Shown here piece by piece: positions 23,481-35,769 of a DNA stretch of 64,000 nt. The stretch's first letter is position 1, and each line of letters opens with the position of its first letter. The notes beneath the pieces are model-generated. The model ran no database searches, had not been told where the DNA came from, and saw only the letters and a program-made list of their open reading frames with translations. The translations under genes and the position numbers were made by a program. This DNA comes from Cryptomeria japonica (taxonomy: Eukaryota > Streptophyta > Pinopsida > Cupressales > Cupressaceae), in contig NC_081409.1 of NCBI RefSeq assembly GCF_030272615.1, positions 26,793,406 through 26,857,405 of the forward strand. The letters are read 5' to 3'.

Positions 23481-23483
23481 TGG

Positions 23484-23742
23484 AGGGAAAAAGCTAATGA
23501 ATTAATTAAATAAATAAAGATTTATTTAATTATTAGAAGAAGTGGGGCCAATTAAATAAATAAAATATTTATTTAATTTAAGGAAAGGATAATTTAAATA
23601 AATAAAAATATTTATTTAAATAGGGAAAGGCTAGAAGAGAATTAGTGAATCAATTAAATAAATAAAAAATTTGTTTAATTAATGGAAGGCTTGGGATACA
23701 ATAATTAGATAAATAAAATATTTATTTAATTAGGCTAGAACA
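23484..23742. repeat. Array of five AT-rich palindromes
   Basis: Five copies of an imperfect palindrome of the type AATTAAATAAATAAAATATT plus its mirror arm, each followed by a purine-rich spacer (for example GGAAAGGCTAGAAG), with a period of about 50-60 bp. Each could form a hairpin with more than 10 bp of stem. Confidence 0.75.
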
Positions 23743-24038
23743 ATTTTAGGTCTCTGCATTTTGCCCCTGTTTGAGACAATGCATCTTGTCATGTTGGCTC
23801 AAAGAAGATAAGATAAATTGATACAATATTTGCCCCAATAAGGAAGACAATATGCCCCCTCGAGAGATTGGGTGAAAAAGTTTCAAAAAATTGCAAACAA
23901 TCTCTTGAAAAGAAAGAATGGCTAGAAGGGATAAGGATAAGACAACATGCTCAGGCGAGTGAAAAATGGACTAAAAAAGGATCAACGGAAAGGAAAAAGG
24001 TAGTAGGAGGCGAGAACCACCAGTTAGGGTTCCACAAC

Positions 24039-24048
24039 CTATATATAG
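24039..24048 (+). promoter_or_regulatory. Candidate TATA box
   Basis: CTATATATAG lies in a GC-richer stretch and is followed about 170 bases later by ACATGG|gtgagt, a plausible 5' splice site. It could be the promoter and first exon of the Plant Mobile Domain copy at 25.1 kb. Position and motif only. Confidence 0.3.
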
Positions 24049-24589
24049 TGGCTACAGGGAGAAACATCCTCATTTGCATCCATAGCATTTGAGAGATCCG
24101 AGTGTAGAGAGAATCCATGGAGCTTAGTAGAGAAATTAATAGTTGGAGAGCGATGGCAGTTAGACTACACAGCTTTGATCGAGTCCGACGGTTCACGCGA
24201 CCTGCGGACATGGGTGAGTCGGTATGTACCTCAAACTTGCTTGGTGATTTAGCATATATTGAGCATCTATTAGGCTAGAATGTTGGATCAAACACAAATG
24301 CGAAAGCGAGTTTTAGGGTTTTGAACACATAAATGTTGTGTTAGGGCACGTATGCGATGCGATGGCGCATATAGGTCTAGGGAGTCCCTATATGTGATTG
24401 TAATCACATATATGTTGGTAGAATCTGTGTTTAGGTTTACTATAGTGTACGTGTCTCCAAAGCCATTTATAGGTCTAGCAACATCATGTATATGTGCAAA
24501 AGTGCATATGTGTAGGATAAAACTGTGTATGTGAAGTGATAATGCATATAAGCAATGCCTTATTACGTATGTCAAATAGTCTAAAATTA

Positions 24590-25010
24590 ATAGTTATGTG
24601 ATAAACATATGTTGTCAATTGGATAAAATGTCGAGATGATATATTGAGACAGGTGCCCCAGATAAGATAGGATATAATTAAGGCAATAATCTTTGACAAT
24701 GTGATAAACATGTATCACCAATTGGATAAACTGTCAAAGTGATAAACGACGACAGGTGCTCTTAGTGAGATGCAGGATGCTAAGCAATTCTAGGATAAGT
24801 CATCGGATTGATAAAATCAAACAAGTGCTCTACTAGGATAGGATAAGATTGAGTGTAATGTGATAAACATGTACACTAACAAAAAATAGCGCCATTTGAT
24901 AAACATAAGCAATATAGGGATAGAGCTTGATGAGTAGCACCATGTGATAAACAAAAATATCGCAAGGCTAGGGTAGGATAAGATAAGCAATGTCATGTGA
25001 TAAACATAAA
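24590..25010. repeat. Degenerate repeats of GTGATAAACAT
   Basis: At least seven copies of GATAAAC, most within TGTGATAAACAT, spaced 35-110 bases apart, several followed by a variant of GACAGGTGCTC. No gene. Confidence 0.6.
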
Positions 25011-25106
25011 TACTACTAGGACTAATGCGATTGGTTACTATGATTGCACGAGTATCTAGCTTAGTTGGAGTCATGACAGATATTCCCTATGACATAGAGG
25101 CTACGA

Positions 25107-27640
25107 CCGAACCTGACAGAGGATGACCATATAGCTATAACAACAATGGGTTTGAGACATATTATGTTCATGCCTGAGATTTGAATGAATATGGGACTAT
25201 TGATTGATATTGCAGAGAGATGGCACTCTGAGACATGCTCCTTTAATTTGTCAACTGATGAGATGTCAGATACTCTCAAGGATGTTTATAGGATACTACA
25301 GATGCCTATCATAGGAGTAATGGTCATCTATGATCGTGATGGGGATGTGGATGCTCTGCAGCGAGTGCTCATGGATCCAAAATCTAGAGATCAGGGGAGG
25401 ACACTTGAGTTGGGAGGATATGTACACCAGTGGGCATGTGTGGGCTACAGTGATAGTGAAAGGAAGCTAAGGCGCGGAAAATGCTTCCTAACACTAATCT
25501 AGTGGGGGAGATTCTACAAATTTTCTTTACATATCTTCTATTACAGAAAACAGAAACACATTTATACATAGCAAATAAACATGCAGTCGTGGGGAAAACC
25601 CTTTCGGGTAAAAAACCCCACACTCCAAAAGCACAATACTTTGTATTCTGGTAATCAAAATATTACAATACAATGCCAGCACTTCGCTTCTTCAATAGGA
25701 GTCTACAACTACAACCCACAACCTAGGCTAATTCTGGTAGCATAAAACTTCACCTACAAACATTACATATATAACACTCATCAAGACTACCTTTTATAGA
25801 CAAATACAACTCAAGAGGAAGCTTATAGATGAAGCATCAAGATGGGGTCGTGCATAACATTTGGCCCTATTTTTTGGCCATGAAAAAGGATGCAAATGAC
25901 ACATGTACGTCTCCAAATGACTCCCCATTCAAACCTCCTAAGTTGGGAACTCAAAATTTACTATTTCGAGGTATGATAGATGCTCTTACGCATCTTACAA
26001 ATATCATAACTTACAATGATTACAGTTGTAAGAGAATCTGTAATAAATGACTAATTTTAGCTTATTCTCTTAAAAACCCGTCATAACCCTCTCCATGCAA
26101 AAGGTATCCCCTGCCATCCATTATGTCATGGAATCTGTCATAGGCTAACACTTGACAAGATCCTCACGTGGGATGCCTACCTCCACATGTGCAGCATATA
26201 TGTTATACAATCATCACCAAGTAGGATGCCACCAAGCCTGTGGATCCCACTATATATGACTAGACATTTGTAGGAAACAAATAAAATAATAAGTTAATAA
26301 ATAAATGCATAAGACAATGTTAGGATTTGCAAAGGTTGAGACACCTTAATCCGAACGAATAGGAGGGATTATCAGTGGGTTCCTATGTCCAAACAAGATG
26401 ACACACGGGTTGGCTAATGGATGTGGTAGGGCTTAGGAGATGCTCATGACACAAAGTACGAGGTTTGAATGGGGACCGTGTGTACTAGCACACCTATATA
26501 ATGAGTTACATTAGTTCATGTACCTCAACGAATATGGCCTTGGATGCGGAGTTACTTTGTTACAATTTTGGGGCTATGAGCATATAATAGTGACTTGACC
26601 AGTACATTTCAGATTCAGAGGATACAAATAGTCATATGTGCATACATATTCTATGATCACTTCTCAACCATGACTAGGGAAGTTGGAGTATTGGCGACAA
26701 GTTATAGATGACATTGATACTATGATATGATGACAATACTTGGATTGTGAGGTGTGGTTGGAGGATGGTATAGGGCTACCATTTTGTTTCAGGACTAGAT
26801 ATTTGATTGGGTGATGCCCTACATTTTGGATAGGTAGCTTGTGGATAGGATATCTCGGTAGTTTGGTAGGATCCAATAGATGCCACGGGGGCCTACAGAG
26901 TTTGCGCGTACAATTTGAGCAGGGACAGTGGGGCCTAGTTTTGTCATATGATGTTGCGGTTATAGAGATCCAGGTGCTTGTGTCGATGCCATGGGACCTT
27001 ATGAGAGATGCAGTGGATGCGGGTATGACACTTGAGTATGAGGTCTATTTTAGAGCACATCCGTTCCCACATCTTACAACACCAGGAGAGCTAGTACCAA
27101 GGTTTGAGGATGAGAATGACAATGAGGATGGAGGAGGTAGACAGAGGAGATGGAGGAGAGGGGGAGTTAGGAGGGTGGTCCAAGGGAGGGGGAGAGGAGG
27201 GGATGATGGAGGCTGAGGAGGAGATGGATAGGATAAGGTAGGTAGACCATCGAGGCTACTTAGAGGGAGAGGGGGACAACCGGTATAGGGTGACTTAGGA
27301 TCAAGCTATGCATATTGCATCAAGGATGGGGAGGAGATTGACTACTAGAGGAGCCTATTTGAGGTTGTAGTTCCTCCACACCTCAGATCAGGTAGTTACA
27401 GATAGGCCTCACAGAGTACTACAATAGGGAGAGATAGGTAGAGGGATTCTAGTGGTGGAGTGATGGGACCACCACCACCAATAGGATTAATGGGAGGGGG
27501 ATGGCGAGACTATCCAAGGGCTAGGCCTTTGAGACCTCAGATTCTATCAAGGCTTATTGGCTCTGAGGGAGGGAGTTCATCATATATTTCTAGTCCATCG
27601 ATGTATCAATTTTGTATGATGATGTAGACACCTTCGGGTG
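25107..27640 (+). pseudogene. Plant Mobile Domain gene, copy 2 (interrupted)
   Basis: RPNLTEDDHIAITTMGLRHI, then AERWHSETCSFNLSTDEMSD and TLKDVYRILQMPIIG, give the Plant Mobile Domain N-terminal half, colinear with copy 1. It is lost near 25490 and reappears from about 26340, with FGRIQ and MPRGPTEFART (26860-26920) and a Glu/Asp- then Arg/Gly-rich tail (27100-27240). Frames change and TAG/TGA stops are frequent, so it is dead. The 0.8-kb interruption has LTR-like features. The 3' end is followed at 27753 by a Copia element. Confidence 0.65.
25480..26290 (-). repeat. LTR-like insertion in Plant Mobile Domain copy 2
   Basis: On the minus strand it reads from TGTTTCCTACAAATG (about 26280) through a TATA box (CATATATAGTGGG) to the paired GGGTTTTTTACCC and GGGTTTTCCCC motifs near 25600, features seen in plant LTR U5 regions. 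The exact ends and target duplication were not determined. It separates the two halves of the domain gene. Confidence 0.4.
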
Positions 27641-27752
27641 ATTTTGTAGTCTTATGATTTTTAGACATTATTGTATCATGACTCATTATTCTTTTTGATA
27701 TACATGCGAGATGATCTATTTCGGCGGCGATTATATGCATGTGTATGATTCT

Positions 27753-28893
27753 TGTTGGCCTTTGGTATTTCGGTGATGCTCTGGTGAAGTTTGATGGTTC
27801 TTGATGCTTGTAGATACTTAGGAGTTATTATTGATGGAAACTTACTCTACTGATCTGATCTGGTATGGATTTTTGGTTAACTGAATGTCTTGAATATAGT
27901 ACTTTTGGACTAAGACTGTCGGCGCAGCTCAGTATACAGTTTTATGATTTTTCGTTCAAGCAGTTTTAATTTCAATGATCGGTGACTAATTGGTTGGGTA
28001 TATGAAGCAGATTATCACATCAATCCACCCTCTAGTATTGATTCCTACGCCTGTTTGACAGTCTGGTATCCGGTAGAACAGTAAAACATAGTACTTTTCA
28101 TTTTTGATGGTGTAACGTGTGACCAGATTCTTTATGTTAATCCTGGTGATTGGAAACATGCTTGGGGTTGATATGTGAGACCTATAAGAATTATGTGATC
28201 ATTTATTTTGGGTCTAGTATATGGTTCGGCAATAGATCTCAGCTGAACTGCAACTACACATTTCATTTTTGATATTTGGTGAAGCCGACTTGTGAGAGAT
28301 TAATTTTGAGTGTTCGAATATATAAGACTGTTTGGGTTAATGGATTAGGTGTTGTATATAATCTGTGTGGTGTTTTTGGAGTGATTGAGTGCAGTTTCAT
28401 GTGCGCACTCTGAATTGTGTTGATTCGATAGAGCAGAACATAGCAGTTTATCAGAATAGTGGATCATTTTAAGCCTAACTGGAACTAATGTTTGGCATAG
28501 TTAGATGTTATTTTCCAGTTCACTACTTATTGTAATAAGTTTGTAATCTCTTGTAAGCCATTGATCCTTCCTCCGGGGTTCTAGCCTCGTTTTTGTAACT
28601 TGAGCAGTGAGCTCTAGGCAGTGTGCCTAAATGCAAGTGCATTCCCCTTATGTAATATTGTTTTTCTACTGACCATCGTGAAATAATATTGTGGGCTCAA
28701 ATCCCACCATAATTTTTCCCAATTGGGTTTCCACGTAAAAAATCTTGGTGTAATGGTTGCATGGTTACTTGTTTTATGTTTCTGCACTTTGCTTTCTTTG
28801 CTATTCATCTGATTGTTAAAGAATCATATTAACAAATTCAAAATTTGAAAAACACTGATTCACCCCCCCTCTTAGTGTTCATTGATTCCAACA
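27753..28893 (+). repeat. 5' LTR of Copia element
   Basis: Starts TGTTGGCCTTTGGT and ends TTGATTCCAACA, with CACCCCCCCTCTTAG before the end. It is followed two bases later by a degenerate tRNA-Met primer site. Confidence 0.85.
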
Positions 28894-28895
28894 AA

Positions 28896-28907
28896 TGGTA
28901 TCATATC
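28896..28907 (+). other. Degenerate primer binding site
   Basis: TGGTATCATATC differs at two positions from the initiator-Met site TGGTATCAGAGC and sits two bases after the LTR end. Confidence 0.75.
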
Positions 28908-28961
28908 CTAGTTTCTCCGACGAATCCTAACCACTTGAGGAAGGTTCGAGAGATTGAATCA

Positions 28962-29854
28962 ATGGATTCTAGTTTGCAGAGACAACTTTGTGTGGCTCTT
29001 GAAGATCTTGATGACGTGAGAAATGAAATAAGTTCCTTGAAGAGAAACTTGAATGCAGTTGAAGACTTCATTAATGACTTGAAAAATCAAGTGAACACTT
29101 CAAGAGACAAGAGGAAAGAGCTAATAGACAAACTAAAAGAAAAGAAGAACAAAGCATGGAGAATCAGGACAAGTCTGGTGAATGTGAGAAGCTTGCTAGA
29201 GAGAATGTTGTATTGAAGAACGAGATGCAATCCATAGTGATGAAGTTGACTAAGGAGATTGAAGACCGAAAGAAGAATGAAGAAAGTCTGACTCAATCAT
29301 TGAAAGACAGATTAGATGAATGTTTCAGACTTACCTATGAGAATGATCAGTTGAAGCTGGAGTTGACACAATTAAGGAATAATGGTCAAGAACTTGAAAG
29401 ACAGATTGTTGCCCTAAGATATGAACTTGTTACTGCAAATGAATACAAAGACAAATTCAATGCTATCTCAGCAAGGCTGGATGATATGTTGGACAGTCAG
29501 AGACATGGAAAATACATTAGAGGACTTGGATATGAGAAAGGAGCATCCTCTGGTTCTGGACATAGCAATGCAAAGCCTAAGAACAAGAATCCTCTGGTAA
29601 GACAGCGTAATGCTTACAAATTCAATGGTAGATGTTTTACTTGCAATAAATTTGGTCATATGGAAAATCAATGTAGAAGTAAGATGAATAATGGAATGAT
29701 GAATAATGTGAACAATGGTCCTACCTTTACTGGTCAATGTTTCGTATGCAACAATTTTGGTCACAAGTCAAAAATGTGCAGAGCAGTAAAGAATAACTTT
29801 CAGAATATGAGATGTTATACTTGTGGGATGTTTGGACATATCTCTAACCAATGA
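28962..29854 (+). pseudogene. gag: Copia gag with CCHC knuckles
   Basis: Starts at ATG 28962 (MDSSLQRQLCVALEDLDD). A frameshift near 29155 moves the frame, which then runs from about 29156 to 29854. Predicted order: coiled coil (28990-29450), a basic Gly/Ser linker, then CFTCNKFGHMENQC, CFVCNNFGHKSKMC and a third, truncated knuckle CYTCGMFGHISNQ that ends in TGA where the last Cys is expected. The first two keep all zinc ligands. The protein is colinear with the nested element's gag at 3.2-4.4 kb. Gag forms the particle that packages element RNA. Confidence 0.85.
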
Positions 29855-30650
29855 GAAGGTACTCTTAGTCTTGATAATGGAAAGACAAAAATAAAAAATG
29901 TCTTGTATGTTGAAGGGTTGAAGCATAAACTTCTTAGTGTTAGTCAAATTTGTAATCACAGATACACCCTTATTTTTCATTCTCAATCTTGTCATATAAG
30001 AAAGGCAAGTTCAAAAGAAGTAGTTGGTAATGAAAATAGAATAGAAAACAACCCATAATCTTGAAATCAAGGGAGAAAAATGCTATATGGGACAAACAAA
30101 TGAAAGTTGGTTATGGCATAGAAGAATGAGCTATATAAATTTTGATAATCTCGTGAAATTTAGCACCAAAAACTCTTTGCAAGCAATATAAGCATGAGAA
30201 ACATACAAAAGAAAGCTTCAATTGAAAGGAGTATTCAAAAACAAAGTCATTGGAACTTGTCCATATGGATCTCTATGACCTACAAGAATACAAAGTTTGC
30301 AAGGTGAGAGTTATTTTATGTTAGTCGTTGATAATTATTCAAGAATGGCATGGGTTACATTCCTGAAATAAAAAAATATGAAGTATTCGAGAAGTTTAAA
30401 TATTTTAAAGCCTTGTTTGAAAATGAAACTAGGCTAAAAATTAAGTGCTCGAGATCAGATTGAGGAGGTGAGTTCACGTCAAATGAATTTGAAGACTTTT
30501 GTGAGTATCATAGAATAAAGAGATTTTTTAGTTTTAATGACTCCACAACATAGTGGAGTTATAGAAACGAAGAATCAAATCATGCAAGAGATGGTTAGAA
30601 GAATGTTGAATGAATCTAAGCTACCATACAATTTTTGGAGAGAAGTTGTT
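29855..30650 (+). pseudogene. Copia integrase, N-terminal part
   Basis: GEGTLSLDNGKTKIKNVLYV followed by GLKHKLLSVSQIC is the conserved stretch just before the integrase. ESWLWHRRMSYINFDNL is the pre-integrase HHCC region, and VDNYSRMAWVTFLK is the first part of the integrase core (normally VDDYSR). The aspartic protease motif expected between gag and this stretch is absent, which implies a deletion at about 29855. The region is cut near 30650, after NFWREVV, by an inserted LTR and resumes at about 31900. Several stops make it non-functional. Confidence 0.78.
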
Positions 30651-31895
30651 TGTTAGACTTGTGTGAATATTGTTGTCATTGATGTCAAACCAGTTATCTA
30701 GTTTGGACCAGATAGGATGTAGTTTTGTGCTATCTGGATTGGTCTGGATATTGTGTGTAGTTGATATGTACAATTATTTTGTTATGGGCAGATGTTATGA
30801 TGCAGTTTGATGGAGGTGATATAATGAAGTGTTTTCTGAAGTAATTTATGGAAGATCTTTGTTCTAGAATTCTGAGTTCTCATTGATCCCGGTATCAATT
30901 ATGTGATCCATAATTAGCTGTTTTGGTCATGTCAGTGGTATCTCTTCGAGTTTCATGTTGTAGTATTCTTGGTATGCATGGAGTCTGCATCTTTGGAGTT
31001 TGGAGATGTTGGGCTTAAGTTTTGTGATAATGGGTCAGTATCTTTGGGTCCGGATGACCCTGTCTCATTCTGGTAATCTCAGTATATGCATTAGCAAATG
31101 AAGAGTGAAAAAGGAAGTGTGTAGAGATCTTGTGGAGGCCAACATGAGTGTCCTATTTATGTTGGATAATGTGTTGGGCTTGGCCGACACATTATTCTGT
31201 GTTTGTGTCCTCTGGTATATATATGTAGTAGCATGCATTGTGGGATATGCAAGAGATTAAGGAAACATATGAGGTGTGTGTGCGAAAGAGACATAGCAGT
31301 GAAGATAGCAGAGAAGTGGAGTGTGAAGTGTGAGTTGCAAATAGTGAAGACAAAATAAGAGTACAAATAGTGTTGTAATGGTGCAGTAGTCCTTCACCGA
31401 ACCTGTTATAGGACAATTGTATAGAGATCTTTAACCGAGTCTATTTTAGGGTTTGTGAATTATGATTTGAGCTTAATCTTAGAACTGATCTCATGCATTT
31501 GGAGATGCAATCCTTTTCAGTTCAACCTTTTCTCTTACAGTGAGCATTCTAACAGTGAGCCATCTTTTGTATCTTTGCAATGAGCAATCCGACAGTGAGT
31601 CATTTTTGTAATCTGGCAATGAGCCACCCCTTTTTATAAACACCATATAACTAGTTATATTGTCCTAAGAGTTAACACTCTCTGTGGTTTTTCCCATTTG
31701 GGTTTTCCACATATAAAATCCATTGTTTCTCTTGAGGTCGTGTTCTTCATGTTTATTCTACATTTGTTGTTTTATATTTGTTAAATATGTTTGATGAAGT
31801 TTGATATTTCAACGAAAGATTAAAGTTGTGTAAAAAAAATTATATATGTGGGAATATTGATTCACCCCCCTCTTTGTATTCTAGTCCTTTCAACC
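30651..31895 (+). repeat. Solo LTR inside the Copia integrase
   Basis: The segment begins TGTTAGACTTGTGTG or a few bases earlier and ends soon after ATTGATTCACCCCCCTC. Integrase coding stops before it and continues after it (STVVTTIVYILNRG). No primer site or polypurine tract borders it. The exact ends and target duplication could not be fixed. Confidence 0.65.
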
Positions 31896-33950
31896 TAGTC
31901 AACGGTTGTTACCACAATAGTATACATTTTGAATAGAGGGCAAATTAGGGTCAACAATGGCAAAACACCTTATGATTATGGAAGGGGAGAATGACAAAAA
32001 TTAAATATTTCAATATTTTTTAGAGTAAGTGCTACATAAGAAGAGATGATGAAGATTTGGGAAATTTTGACATTAGACATGATGAAGGCATCTTCTTTGG
32101 TTATTCCTCGAGAAGAAAGGCTTCTAGATGTTACCATAAAATATTACAGAAGATTGCAAAGTGCCAATATAAAATTGAATGAAGCAATGCATCAAAAGGA
32201 TAAAATACAACCAAATGATCACCTAGAAGACTCAAGTTGAAGGAAAGAAGAATTTGCAGACTCAAGCTACAAGGAATAAGAAGAAGATGATGAAAAAGAA
32301 TAAATAGGACAAAAAGATACAAAGACACCATCTTGATTTGTCTAGAGAAATCATTCAAAAAATCTAATTCTTGATGATAATGATATTGAAGTTCAAACAA
32401 GAAAAAGATTAGCAAGTGCATCAGGACATGCAAATTTCTCCTTACCATCTAAAATTGAGCCTAAGGACTTTGCAAAAGCTAAAAAGACAAGCATTGGATT
32501 GATGCTATGGAAGAATATATGAATCAAATTGAAAAGAATGAGACATGGGAACTTGTTCCAAAACCAAAAGAAAACAATGTGATGCATACCAAGTGGGTCT
32601 TTGGGAATAAGTTGAATGAAGGTGGTCAAGTGGTAAGAAACAAAGCAAGGCTAGTTTGTAAAGGTCATGCTCAATTTGAATGTAATGATTTTGAAGAAAC
32701 CTTTGCTCATGCTTCAAGGTTAGAAGCTATTAGAATATTTTAAAATTTTCTTGTTTCAAGAACTTTAAAGTATATCAAATGGATGTTAAGTCAAACTTTT
32801 TCAAACTTTTTTAAAGTATACATTGAATAACTAGAAGGTTTCCTATTATTAGAGAATAAGGGTTATGTGTGCAAGTTGGAAAAAAACACTTTATGGGCTA
32901 AAATAAGCCCCGAAGGCCTAATACTTAAGACTTGACAAATACCTACAACAATATGGCTTCGAAAAGAGGAATTGTGGATAGTAATCTCTACATCAAGGAT
33001 AAAGATGAGAATTAATTGATTTTTGCGGTTTATGTAGATGAATCATTTTTAGAGGCAACATTAACAATTGTGCCAAGAATTTACAAATGAAATGAAAAGG
33101 GAGTTTGAGATATCTATGCCTTGGTTTACAAATTTCTCAATCTGAAAAATGTTCTCACAAGCTAAATACATCAAGGAAATGTTGGATAAATTCGAGATGG
33201 AAGAAAAAAAACTGTTAGCACATCCATGCTTATAGACTATACGTTAAGCAAAGATGATGAATCTTCTGAAGCAAATAAAACATTGTATAGGTCAATGATT
33301 GGGAGCCTACTATATGTGATAACGTCAAGACTAAACATTATGTAAGCAGCAAGCATGGTGGCACATGTTCAAGCAACACCAAAAGAAACTTGTGCAAGAA
33401 GTCAAAAAGATATTTAAATATTTAAAATGTACTTTGGACTTTAGTTTGCGGTATTCAACGGTTGAATATCTCATCTTAATAGCATACACAAATGCAGATT
33501 GGGTGGGCAGGTTTGATGATAGAAAAAGTACAAGTGGAGTAGCATTATTTCTTGGCAACAATCTAGCGTCTTGGTTAAGCAAGAAACAACCTTCAATTTC
33601 TTTATTCATAGTAGAGGTTGAATACATAGCAACAACATCATGTTGCACACAAGGTCTTTGGATGAAGCAAACATTGAGGGCATAATTAAGATTGAATATG
33701 ATCATCTCATTTGCATACTTTGTTACAACACTAGTGCAATCAATATCTCACATAATATTGTTATGCACTATTGAACAAATCGCATTCCTACCAAATATCA
33801 TTTTTTAAGAGAATAGATAGCAGAAGAGAATGTCAAGTTGGAGTACATTGCTATAAGGGAACGAATTGCAGATATTTTCAAGCCCCTTCCTAAAGATACT
33901 TTTCAATATATTAGATAGAAATTGGGAGTGTCATTTCTCTCATCTAGTCA
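31896..33950 (+). pseudogene. Copia integrase end, reverse transcriptase and RNase H
   Basis: Integrase resumes with VVTTIVYILNRG. Reverse transcriptase is recognised by [31 protein letters not shown] and the catalytic loop at 33031-33042, which reads YVDE instead of YVDD. Then come KTLYRSMIGSLLYV and the RNase H block ADWVGRFDDRKSTSGVALFL followed by SWLSKKQPSISL and VEVEYIATTSC. Frameshifts and stops are frequent, so no product is expected. The domain order (integrase then RT) confirms Ty1/copia. Confidence 0.83.
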
Positions 33951-35769
33951 CATAATTTTATACAAGCATCTTATTCAAATATAATTTCAAAACTATTTTT
34001 TGAACTTTTAGTAATTTATATTTAATTGAAATGATATTGGCAACTATTTATTTATATAAACTTTGTAATATCATTTTATCTTGTCGATATGTTTTCATGT
34101 TAAACCTACATCAAATCTTATTATTTCCATACTATAAACCTATTAGCCTACTAATACAACATTTGTCTTATAGCCTTTTATTTCTTAAAGTGTGAACTTG
34201 TTTTCTTTATAAGATTCTAGCAATTCAAAATTTAGAATCATGTTAAAAGGCTTCATATCATTGAAAATAAAGATTGTATATTAATATAGATATTTAAAAA
34301 TATAATTAAAATTATTTTATTTATTTAAGAATTATTTTGTTTTATTTATATTTATGTACATAATTATTTTATTTTTACTTAAAAATCATTTTTATATAAC
34401 TTTTAAGTATATTTTTAAAAAAACTACCATTTCAAAAACTTTTATATTTATTTATTTTTTCTATGAAAAATGTAGTAAATAGTATTTTATTTGTAATATA
34501 TTTTTTTTAATATGACTTAATATTTTAAAATAAATAATATTTTTTATTAAATAAAATTTATTTATTTAATATTAATATATTATTTTTAATTATGTGGACG
34601 GCCCTGCTGTCTCTGCGTGTAATTATGCTATATTGGCCATTTCTTGTAGCTTTAACCACTAAATTGCTTATGTAATTCTTTAACATTTTCTTCAAGTGGA
34701 GATGTTTATTTAAACCTTTGCTAATGCCAAACAAATTTACAAAGGAATACAAGTAGGATGTTGCTTAACATGAAAAAAATTTAAATTTCTGAGTATATGT
34801 AGATCGTAACAAAATCAGTTAGAGTGAGAAGTGGAATGCAGAACATAATTTTAGTAAGCCGATAGTTCCCTAGCTTGCCTGGTTTATCAATATACCAGAC
34901 ACCTTTCATGAAAATGCAATCCATCACTGCTATTTGATCTTTACAGTAGAACTCTAAAAATCATAGTTTGGAATAAACTGAAGCCTAACTTATGTGGAAC
35001 AGGCAACCAACATTTCATCTCCATTTGCTCTCAAAAGCAAAATTACAAGATTTCATGGGTGCAGACTCGTTTCCCGTCTGGTATGAGTTTCAGATACCAG
35101 TCCTGTGAATTCCGGGTGTAATATGAATTACATAGAAGTTATTTTTACTGTTTTTTAAGATTTGATTGTGTTTTTTTCATGGGGATCAAACTCTATCCAT
35201 CATTAGGATGATAGAGAGTTCAAGACTTAAAAAATAGTTTGTTCCAAACCCAAGGAGAATAAAAAGATTAAGGTGGTGCAGAGAAGTTACTGAAAAATAA
35301 AGTTTGCAAGCATAAAGATCAAGATGGTACATGCATCATTCAAATGTACCAAAATTAAAAAATAATCACTAAGCCAAAACGGGGATATAGATTTCATGAT
35401 CATCATTCACGTCGATTTATTAAGATTTAAAACATCAAATTAGAAATTACAGGTAATTTTTTAAAATATTGGCTGCCAGTTCAGCGCCGGTGTTGAAACC
35501 CGGTAACCTTGCTTAGAGCCAGGGAAGAACAGAAGGACGACATTTTCATCCAAAATACCTTAAAAAATGATCCTAATGTCTTAATAACCACTACAAATGT
35601 CTAAAGAATATCAAATAGTTGTGAAACATTGTGACTTCTTATCCGTGAAACAGGATTTCTATACCTTGGACCTTGTGCACCTTGGTGAAAAATCATTATC
35701 ATGTATGGAAAGAACAGAGCTACCTTCTTCCGAGAGTTTTAATTATCTTCATCAACACTGTATCATGAT
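33951..35769. other. AT-rich intergenic DNA and 3' flank of the IST1-like gene
   Basis: 34250-34580 is extremely AT-rich with no coding potential. 34600-35769 shows no gene; its right part probably holds the 3' UTR of the minus-strand IST1-like gene. No tRNA or LTR pair was recognised. Confidence 0.45.

Larger units (their letters stand above)
27753..33950 (+). mobile_element. Decayed Ty1/copia retrotransposon
   Basis: A 1141-bp 5' LTR, a primer site, a gag with zinc knuckles, then integrase, reverse transcriptase and RNase H in Copia order (integrase before RT). A solo LTR of another element lies in the integrase. The protease active site is missing, many stops and frameshifts are present, and no 3' LTR is found after 33950. 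It is the only pol-bearing relative of the gag-plus-accessory elements in the window. Confidence 0.82.

Noticed and set aside
23868-24211. Short frames on both strands near a TATA box
   Set aside because: No homology-like motif; kept only as a candidate promoter and first exon.
35040-35130. Possible tRNA or small RNA (GC-richer stretch)
   Set aside because: No cloverleaf or TTCGA-type T-loop could be made from it.
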